In this document: positions 8,126 through 12,574 of the stretch, piece by piece
How the letters are laid out: each line of letters begins with the position of its first letter
Position numbering within the stretch: position 1 is the stretch's first letter
Assembly: GCA_028293685.1 (NCBI GenBank)
Contig: JAQGOI010000261.1
Span: forward strand, 1 to 12,574
Source: Lysobacteraceae bacterium
GTDB taxonomy: Bacteria > Pseudomonadota > Gammaproteobacteria > Xanthomonadales > Xanthomonadaceae
Reading direction: 5' to 3'
DNA length: 12,574 bases
Notes under the pieces: generated by a model
Database searches by the model: none
What the model was told of the DNA's origin: nothing
What the model saw: only the letters and a program-made list of their open reading frames with translations
Made by a program: the position numbers and the translations under genes

Positions 8126-8179
8126 TAGGCGGGTCTTGACCCGCCATGCCGACATTCGGCGGGTCAAGACCCGCCCTAC
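8126..8179. repeat. Inverted pair of REP hairpins in the rpsB-tsf gap
   Basis: Two perfect 8-base-arm palindromes lie 12 bases apart: GGCGGGTC-TT-GACCCGCC (8128-8145) and GGCGGGTC-AA-GACCCGCC (8158-8175). They are exact reverse complements of each other, so the pair can fold as two hairpins or as one long one. The second ends in CTAC (8176-8179), i.e. GTAG at its head on the minus strand, the hallmark of GTAG REPs moved by RAYT transposases. The left unit has a degenerate head (CTAG). The family differs in sequence from the repeat at 914-987. The element ends nine bases before the tsf ribosome binding site. Confidence 0.85.
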
Positions 8180-8199
8180 TTATTTCGTGAGGTCACCCC

Positions 8200-9078
8200 A
8201 TGGCAGAAATCACCGCATCCCAGGTCAAGGAACTGCGCGAGCGCACCGGCGCCGGCATGATGGAATGCAAGAAGGCATTGTCGGAAAACGAAGGCAACAT
8301 CGAATCGGCGGCCGACTGGCTGCGCAAGACCGGCCTGGCCAAGGCCGACAAGAAGGCCAGCCGCATCGCTGCCGAAGGGCGCATCGCCATGGCGCAGGCC
8401 GGCAACAAGGCTGCGATCGTCGAGATCAATTCCGAGACCGATTTCGTGGCGAAGGACGAGAATTTCCTCAAGTTCGCGGATGAGGTCGCCAAGACCGCAC
8501 TGAATTCGGATGTGCAGGACGTCGATGCACTGAAAGCAACGAAGACCTCCTACGAGCACACCGTCGACGAAGCACGCCAGTGGCTGGTCTCCAAGGTCGG
8601 CGAAAACGTGCAGGTCCGTCGCATGGCGCGCATGCAAAGCGACAACACCATCGGCGCCTATGTGCATGGCGGCCGCATCGGCGTACTGGTCGAAGTCAAA
8701 GGCGGGACGCCGGAGCTGGCGCGCGGCCTCGCGATGCACATCGCTGCGATGAATCCCCCGTACATTTCCACGGCGCACGTCCCAGCCGATTTTGTCGCGC
8801 GCGAGAAGGAAATCGCCTTGGCGCAGGTGCGTGATTCGGGCAAGCCGGCCGAGATCCTGGAGAAGATGATTGCGGGCAAGGTCGCCAAGACGATTTCCGA
8901 GATCACGCTTACCGGTCAGCCGTATGTGCTCGACACGAACCAGACCGTCGAGGCTGCCCTCAAGGCCGCCGGCGGCGCAAAGGTCATTGCGTTCCAGCGC
9001 CTGGCCGTTGGCGAAGGCATCGAGAAGCAGGCCGACGATTTCGCGGCAGAGGTCATGAAGCAGGCCGGGCTCGCTTAG
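8200..9078 (+). CDS. tsf: Translation elongation factor Ts
   Basis: The product is 292 residues, close to the 283 of E. coli. EF-Ts exchanges GDP for GTP on EF-Tu. The N-terminal UBA-like domain shows [16 protein letters not shown] (12-27). The core carries [15 protein letters not shown] (75-89) with the Asp-Phe pair that displaces the EF-Tu magnesium site. RIGVLVEV and a repeat half with GQPYVLD and [13 protein letters not shown] follow. The ATG at 8200 has GAGG at 8189-8192, seven bases upstream. It follows rpsB by 118 bases; a gap is usual here, but this one is filled with a hairpin and a REP pair. The gene ends 19 bases before the A-tract of a strong terminator, so rpsB-tsf forms its own unit. 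Confidence 0.98.
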   Translation: MAEITASQVKELRERTGAGMMECKKALSENEGNIESAADWLRKTGLAKADKKASRIAAEGRIAMAQAGNKAAIVEINSETDFVAKDENFLKFADEVAKTALNSDVQDVDALKATKTSYEHTVDEARQWLVSKVGENVQVRRMARMQSDNTIGAYVHGGRIGVLVEVKGGTPELARGLAMHIAAMNPPYISTAHVPADFVAREKEIALAQVRDSGKPAEILEKMIAGKVAKTISEITLTGQPYVLDTNQTVEAALKAAGGAKVIAFQRLAVGEGIEKQADDFAAEVMKQAGLA

Positions 9079-9097
9079 TCACAGCGGCAGGTTGCCC

Positions 9098-9127
9098 AAA
9101 AAACCCGCGGGAAACCGCGGGTTTTTT
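9098..9127 (+). terminator. Intrinsic terminator of rpsB-tsf
   Basis: A perfect 7-base stem CCCGCGG/CCGCGGG (9104-9110/9115-9121) closes a GAAA tetraloop and is followed by six T (9122-9127) and preceded by six A (9098-9103). The A and T tracts can extend the stem to 13 pairs. This is a textbook Rho-independent terminator. The A-tract would also give a T-tract on the minus strand, but no minus-strand gene reads into it. Confidence 0.95.
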
Positions 9128-9156
9128 ATTGTCCGGCAAGGCGTCGAGTGCCATCC

Positions 9157-9164
9157 GCTACAAT
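9157..9164 (+). promoter_or_regulatory. Probable -10 region of the pyrH promoter
   Basis: CGCTACAAT followed by CCCG (from 9156) matches the rpsB -10 context CGCTACAATTCCG at all but one of 13 bases; the core hexamer TACAAT is 9159-9164. It lies between the rpsB-tsf terminator and pyrH, where a promoter is needed. No good -35 is seen at 16-18 bases; TTGTCC (9129-9134) is 24 bases away, too far for standard spacing. The start would be about 9170, giving a leader of about 20 bases containing GGAG. Confidence 0.5.
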
Positions 9165-9191
9165 CCCGCCAGCTGAAAACCGGAGCCTGCC

Positions 9192-9914
9192 ATGTCCCAA
9201 CTCGCCTATCGCCGCATCCTGCTCAAGTTGTCCGGCGAGGCGTTGATGGGGGACGAGGATTACGGGATCGACCCAAAGGTGATCGGTCGCTTGGCCCGCG
9301 AGGTCATCGAAGCACAGCAGGCCGGTGCGGAGATCGCACTGGTCGTTGGCGGCGGCAATATCTTCCGCGGCGCGGGCCTGGCTGCGGGCGGCATGGATCG
9401 CGTGACCGGCGACCAGATGGGCATGCTGGCGACCGTCATCAATGCCCTGGCGATGCAGGATGCGCTGGAGAAGCTGGGCGCCAGGGCGCGCGTCATGAGC
9501 GCGATCAAGATCAATGACGTCTGCGAGGATTACATCCGCCGCCGCGCGATCCGCCACCTGGAAAAAGGCCGCATCGTGATTTTCGCGGCGGGCACCGGCA
9601 ATCCGTTTTTCACCACCGACTCGGGTGCCGCACTCCGCGCCATCGAGATCGGCGCCGACCTGCTGCTCAAGGCGACCAAGGTCGACGGGGTCTACGACAA
9701 GGATCCGAAAAAATTCGCCGATGCCGTGCGTTTCGACACGCTGGGCTACGACGAGGTGCTTGCGCGCGACCTGCAGGTGATGGACACCGCCGCGTTCGCG
9801 CTGTGCAGGGACAGCGACCTGCCACTGCGGATCTTCGACATGGGCCAGCCCGGCGTTCTGCAACGGGTGCTGCGCGGGGAAAACATCGGCACGCTGGTGA
9901 AGGGTCGCGGCTAG
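9192..9914 (+). CDS. pyrH: Uridylate (UMP) kinase
   Basis: The product is 240 residues, typical of bacterial UMP kinase of the amino acid kinase fold. It phosphorylates UMP to UDP as a hexamer and is normally controlled by GTP and UTP. Visible motifs are [11 protein letters not shown] (8-18, phosphate-binding Lys12), [10 protein letters not shown] (51-60), [17 protein letters not shown] (131-147, nucleotide site) and [15 protein letters not shown] (160-174). The ATG at 9192 has GGAG at 9182-9185, six bases upstream. It follows the rpsB-tsf terminator and precedes frr by 132 bases, the conserved bacterial order tsf-pyrH-frr. UDP from this step also feeds UDP-sugar precursors of the envelope made by the downstream pathway. 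Confidence 0.97.
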   Translation: MSQLAYRRILLKLSGEALMGDEDYGIDPKVIGRLAREVIEAQQAGAEIALVVGGGNIFRGAGLAAGGMDRVTGDQMGMLATVINALAMQDALEKLGARARVMSAIKINDVCEDYIRRRAIRHLEKGRIVIFAAGTGNPFFTTDSGAALRAIEIGADLLLKATKVDGVYDKDPKKFADAVRFDTLGYDEVLARDLQVMDTAAFALCRDSDLPLRIFDMGQPGVLQRVLRGENIGTLVKGRG

Positions 9915-9960
9915 CCGTCGTCAGGCGGCGCGTCCTGCACGATTTTCGTAGCCGGCACCG

Positions 9961-9983
9961 CGACCGGTTCGAGTCGCCGGTCG
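9961..9983 (+). other. Hairpin in the pyrH-frr gap
   Basis: CGACCGG (9961-9967) and CCGGTCG (9977-9983) form a perfect 7-base stem with a 9-base loop, extendable by a G-T and a C-G pair. It lies 46 bases after pyrH and about 29 bases upstream of the -10-like box of frr. No T-tract follows. It could be a partial terminator or attenuator, or an RNA 3' end protector for pyrH. Confidence 0.35.
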
Positions 9984-10011
9984 TGCGAGGCGGCCGTCCG
10001 ATGCCTTCGTT

Positions 10012-10017
10012 TATACT
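10012..10017 (+). promoter_or_regulatory. Possible -10 box of an frr promoter
   Basis: TATACT (10012-10017), inside the locally AT-rich TTCGTTTATACTGTTTCG, lies 29 bases before the frr ATG. It differs from TATAAT at one base. No matching -35 is seen at 17 bases, where the sequence is GGCGGC. The AT-rich patch stands out in an otherwise GC-rich gap, so an internal promoter is plausible but weakly supported. Confidence 0.35.
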
Positions 10018-10046
10018 GTTTCGATGCATTCGCTCCGGAGTCGGAC

Positions 10047-10604
10047 ATGATCAGCGACATTCACAAGGACGCTCAGGCGCGCATGACCAAGAGCGTGGAA
10101 GCGCTGCGCCATGACCTGTCCAAGGTGCGCACCGGGCGCGCTTCCACCGCGCTGGTCGATCACCTGAAGGTCAACTACTACGGGTCGGACATGCCCTTGT
10201 CGCAAGTCGCCAGCATCGCCGTCAACGACGCCCGCTCGCTGACGATTACGCCCTGGGAAAAGCAGATGGTCGGCCCGGTCGAGAAAGCCATCCTGGCGTC
10301 CGACCTCGGACTGACGCCGAACACCGCGGGTACGGTCATCCGGATCAACCTGCCGGCACTGACCGAAGAGCGTCGCAAGGAGCTATCCAAGCACGTGCAT
10401 GGGGAAGGCGAGGACGCCAAGGTCGCGATCCGCAATATCCGTCGCGACGCAAACCATCACGTCAAGGAACTGCTGAAAGACAAGCAGATCACCGAGGACG
10501 AGGCGTCCAAAAGCGAAATCGACATCCAGAAGCTCACCGACAAGGCGATCAAGGACGTCGACGACGTGGTTCGCTCCAAGGAACAGGAGTTGATGGCGGT
10601 CTGA
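10047..10604 (+). CDS. frr: Ribosome recycling factor
   Basis: The product is 185 residues, exactly the usual length. With EF-G it splits post-termination ribosomes. The sequence shows the family features: an N-terminal helix with MTKSVEALRHDLSKVRTGRA (13-32), the beta domain with YYGSDMPLSQVASI and ITPWEKQM, RINLPALTEERRKEL, and the C-terminal coiled-coil arm with VAIRNIRRDAN and LTDKAIKDVD. The ATG at 10047 has GGAG at 10037-10040, six bases upstream. It lies 132 bases after pyrH and only 7 bases before uppS, so frr-uppS-cdsA are very likely co-transcribed. Confidence 0.98.
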   Translation: MISDIHKDAQARMTKSVEALRHDLSKVRTGRASTALVDHLKVNYYGSDMPLSQVASIAVNDARSLTITPWEKQMVGPVEKAILASDLGLTPNTAGTVIRINLPALTEERRKELSKHVHGEGEDAKVAIRNIRRDANHHVKELLKDKQITEDEASKSEIDIQKLTDKAIKDVDDVVRSKEQELMAV

Positions 10605-10611
10605 TCATCGC

Positions 10612-11391
10612 ATGAGCACTTCGGCCGGGCCCCGCGTTCCGCAACATATCGCCGTCATCATGGATGGCAACGGGCGCTGGGCGCAGCAGCGCCGACGGCC
10701 GCGCGCGATCGGGCATCGCGCCGGGACGCGCGCGGTCAACCGGTGCATCGATTTCTGTCTTGAAAAAAACATCGCGGCACTGACGCTGTTTGCATTTTCC
10801 AGCGAGAACTGGGGACGACCCGAGGATGAGGTCGGTGCGTTGATGAAGCTGTTCATGAACGCGCTCGACCGCGAAGTCGCCGAGCTCGATCGCCGCGGCG
10901 TACGCATCCGCTTCATCGGTGATCGCGATCGTTTCAATCCCCCGATCCGCAGCCGCATGGATGCAGCCGAACTGCTGACGGGCAACAATAAGAAACTGAC
11001 GCTGACCATCGCTGCCAGTTACGGCGGCCGACAGGACATTGCCGCAGCGGCGCGCAGTCTTGCCCAGGACGTCGCAGACGGCCGGCTGCAGCCCGGACAG
11101 ATCGACGAGCGCCGGTTCGCCAGCCGGATGGCGCTGGCCGACCTGCCGCCACCGGATCTGTTCATCCGCACCGGCGGCGACTTCAGGATCAGCAATTTCC
11201 TGCTCTGGCAGTTGGCCTACACCGAGCTGTGGTTCACTGAAACGTTGTGGCCCGAGCTCGATGCCGCCACACTCCACTGCGCCCTGGAGGACTACGCCAG
11301 CCGCGAGCGCCGTTTCGGCCTGACGGGCGCCCAGCACGCAAGCCAGGACGTACCCGGCGCCGCCCTCTCCCCCGACGAGACTTCCGCATGA
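10612..11391 (+). CDS. uppS: (2Z,6E)-farnesyl-diphosphate-specific undecaprenyl diphosphate synthase
   Basis: The product is 259 residues. UppS adds eight isopentenyl units to farnesyl diphosphate in cis, making the C55 lipid that carries peptidoglycan and O-antigen units. Visible motifs are HIAVIMDGNGRWA (12-24, catalytic Asp18), GHRAG (34-38), FAFSSENWGRP (60-70), and IRTGGDFRISNFLLWQLAY (185-203) followed by TEL (Glu205, the second magnesium ligand). The GG-Asp replaces the GG-Glu of E. coli at the equivalent of Glu198, a conservative change. The last 20 or so residues form a low-complexity tail. The ATG at 10612 is the first possible start, because an in-frame TGA lies shortly upstream. 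It is 7 bases after the frr stop with no clear ribosome binding site, so coupling is likely. Its stop overlaps cdsA. Confidence 0.97.
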   Translation: MSTSAGPRVPQHIAVIMDGNGRWAQQRRRPRAIGHRAGTRAVNRCIDFCLEKNIAALTLFAFSSENWGRPEDEVGALMKLFMNALDREVAELDRRGVRIRFIGDRDRFNPPIRSRMDAAELLTGNNKKLTLTIAASYGGRQDIAAAARSLAQDVADGRLQPGQIDERRFASRMALADLPPPDLFIRTGGDFRISNFLLWQLAYTELWFTETLWPELDAATLHCALEDYASRERRFGLTGAQHASQDVPGAALSPDETSA

Positions 11392-12227
11392 CCAAGACCC
11401 GCGTGCTTGCGGCGCTGGTGCTCGCCCCGATCGCGATCGCCGCCATGGTGTGGCTGCCCACCCCGTGGCTGTTGGCGGCGGCGGCGGTGTTGTTCCTCGC
11501 AGGGTTGTGGGAGTGGTTCCGACTGTCGGATGTCGAGGACACACTCGCGCGCAGCGTCCTGCTGGTAGCCAACCTGGCCCTGATGGTTGCCATTGTCTGG
11601 GCATCGCGCCTGCCGGGCGGTGGACTGTCCTACGTGCTGTTCAAGCTCAGCGCGATGATCGGCATCATCTGGTGGCTGCTCGCCGGCCTGTGGTTGAGCC
11701 GCTACCGCTTTGCTTCGGACCACGATACGCACGCCCGCATCTTCAAGCTGGCCGCCGGAACACTTGCGATTGTTCCCGCCTGGTGTGCCGCCGCCTGGAT
11801 TCACGGCGATTCCAATCACGGCCACCCGTGGCTGTTCATCGCCGTTGCGCTCGTCTGGTCAGCGGACACCGGCGCGTACTTCGTCGGCCGTCATTTCGGC
11901 AAGCACAAGCTCAGTCCACGCATCAGTCCCAACAAGACGGTCGAAGGGTTGGTTGGCGGCCTGGTGGCTGGAGTCGCCGTTGCGGTCGCGTTTGCGCCTT
12001 TGGCCGGAGCGACGACTGCACAGTTGCCGGCGGTTGCACTCGTGGCACTGGTGGCTGTTGCCTTTTCAGTCGTCGGCGACCTGTTCGAGAGCCTGCTCAA
12101 GCGCCACGTCGGTGCCAAGGATTCCGGGGATCTGATCCCGGGCCATGGCGGCGTCCTGGACAGGATCGACGGCGTCATCGCTGCATTGCCGGTGTTTGCG
12201 CTTGGCAAGGCGTGGTTTGGATTCTGA
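11388..12227 (+). CDS. cdsA: Phosphatidate cytidylyltransferase (CDP-diacylglycerol synthase)
   Basis: The product is 279 residues, rich in hydrophobic segments throughout (for example 7-25, 27-42, 57-72, 85-103, 124-138, 147-160 and 187-230), as expected for an inner-membrane enzyme. It makes CDP-diacylglycerol from phosphatidate and CTP, the precursor of all phospholipids. The family signature lies at 235-261 ([14 protein letters not shown], then [11 protein letters not shown]). [19 protein letters not shown] (157-175) and SPNKTVEG (180-187) are also typical. The ATG at 11388 overlaps the uppS TGA as ATGA and gives a normal length. The frame is open further upstream inside uppS, but that part is not membrane-like. 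The order uppS-cdsA-dxr is conserved in many proteobacteria. Confidence 0.96.
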   Translation: MTKTRVLAALVLAPIAIAAMVWLPTPWLLAAAAVLFLAGLWEWFRLSDVEDTLARSVLLVANLALMVAIVWASRLPGGGLSYVLFKLSAMIGIIWWLLAGLWLSRYRFASDHDTHARIFKLAAGTLAIVPAWCAAAWIHGDSNHGHPWLFIAVALVWSADTGAYFVGRHFGKHKLSPRISPNKTVEGLVGGLVAGVAVAVAFAPLAGATTAQLPAVALVALVAVAFSVVGDLFESLLKRHVGAKDSGDLIPGHGGVLDRIDGVIAALPVFALGKAWFGF

Positions 12228-12333
12228 ACGCAATGGCCGACCGATCGTCGAATGCACGCCGGCGCCACTCACCTGTGTGGCACGTGACGGCGCTGGCGGA
12301 TCGACGCGGACAACCGGCCAGGTCGACACGACA

Positions 12334-12574
12334 TTGAGCAGCCAGACAGTCGCACGCAACATCGCGGTTCTTGGCGCCACCGGTTCGATCGGTTCGTCCG
12401 CGCTCGATGTCATTACGCGCCATGCCGACAGTCTGCATGTGAGCATTCTTTCTGCAGGGCGCAATGTCGATGCCTTGCTGGCACTGTGCCGCCAGCACCG
12501 ACCAGCCCACGCCGTGATCGCCGATTCTTGTGCTTATGCGACATTACGCGATGGCTTGCGCGACGCCGGCTTGT
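12334..12574 (+). CDS. dxr: 1-deoxy-D-xylulose 5-phosphate reductoisomerase, N-terminal part, 3' end outside window
   Basis: The frame runs off the right edge after 80 complete codons. [20 protein letters not shown] is the NADPH-binding start of DXR, and [18 protein letters not shown] follows as expected. The enzyme converts DXP to 2-C-methyl-D-erythritol 4-phosphate, the committed step of the MEP isoprenoid pathway that supplies the substrates of UppS. The start is uncertain. No ATG is available near the homologous N-terminus; a TTG at 12334 would give MSSQTVARN before the conserved part, with AGGT about 11 bases upstream. A GTG at 12277 in the same open frame is an alternative giving 19 more residues. 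The gap from cdsA is 106 bases with the TTG choice; I see no terminator or promoter in it, so dxr is probably in the same operon. Confidence 0.88.
   Translation, partial: MSSQTVARNIAVLGATGSIGSSALDVITRHADSLHVSILSAGRNVDALLALCRQHRPAHAVIADSCAYATLRDGLRDAGL

Noticed and set aside
8091..8179. Intrinsic terminator between rpsB and tsf
   Set aside because: The hairpins are strong, but none is followed by a run of T; the elements are better called a GC hairpin and a REP pair.
8126..8179. CRISPR-like repeats
   Set aside because: Only two inverted palindromic copies 12 bases apart, with no spacer array; REP structure explains them.
10549..11604. 351-residue minus-strand frame opposite uppS and cdsA
   Set aside because: Low-complexity Pro/Arg/Ala sequence mirroring uppS codons; no ribosome binding site or domain seen.

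Overview
This window looks like a piece of a GC-rich gammaproteobacterial chromosome, most likely Xanthomonadaceae or a close relative (Lysobacter, Stenotrophomonas or Rhodanobacter type). The reasons are the gene order map-glnD-dapD-yffB-dapE divergent from rpsB-tsf-pyrH-frr-uppS-cdsA-dxr, the protein sequences themselves, and intergenic GTAG-type REP palindromes like those known from Stenotrophomonas. The lineage is inferred from memory of these families; no database search was possible.

Layout. (1) Positions 1-917, plus strand: the C-terminal part of a penicillin acylase (peptidase S45) family protein whose 5' end lies outside the window. (2) Positions 914-987: an inverted pair of REP units between two convergent genes. 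(3) Positions 998-6839, minus strand: a tightly packed operon read right to left, map, glnD, dapD, yffB-like, dapE. Three of its four junctions are 4-base stop/start overlaps (GTGA, ATGA, GTGA). (4) Positions 6840-7223: the divergent control region, with a good sigma-70 promoter for rpsB, a long structured rpsB leader, and a -10-like box placed so that map may be transcribed without a leader. (5) Positions 7224-9127, plus strand: rpsB and tsf, separated by a second, different REP pair and closed by a textbook intrinsic terminator. (6) Positions 9157-12574, plus strand: pyrH, frr, uppS, cdsA and the start of dxr, which runs off the right edge.

How the genes work together. The right half is translation (S2, EF-Ts, ribosome recycling factor, and methionine aminopeptidase on the other strand), followed by UMP kinase and envelope precursor genes: undecaprenyl diphosphate synthase for the peptidoglycan carrier lipid, CDP-diacylglycerol synthase for phospholipids, and DXP reductoisomerase for the isoprenoids that feed UppS. 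The minus-strand operon joins N-terminal protein maturation (Map) and nitrogen sensing (GlnD) to two steps of the succinylase route to meso-diaminopimelate and lysine (DapD, DapE).

The window is almost entirely core housekeeping. I found no new defence, mobile or biosynthetic system. The points worth a second look are regulatory: the rpsB leader, the REP pair inside the rpsB-tsf operon, the possible leaderless map transcript, and a promoter motif shared by rpsB and pyrH.
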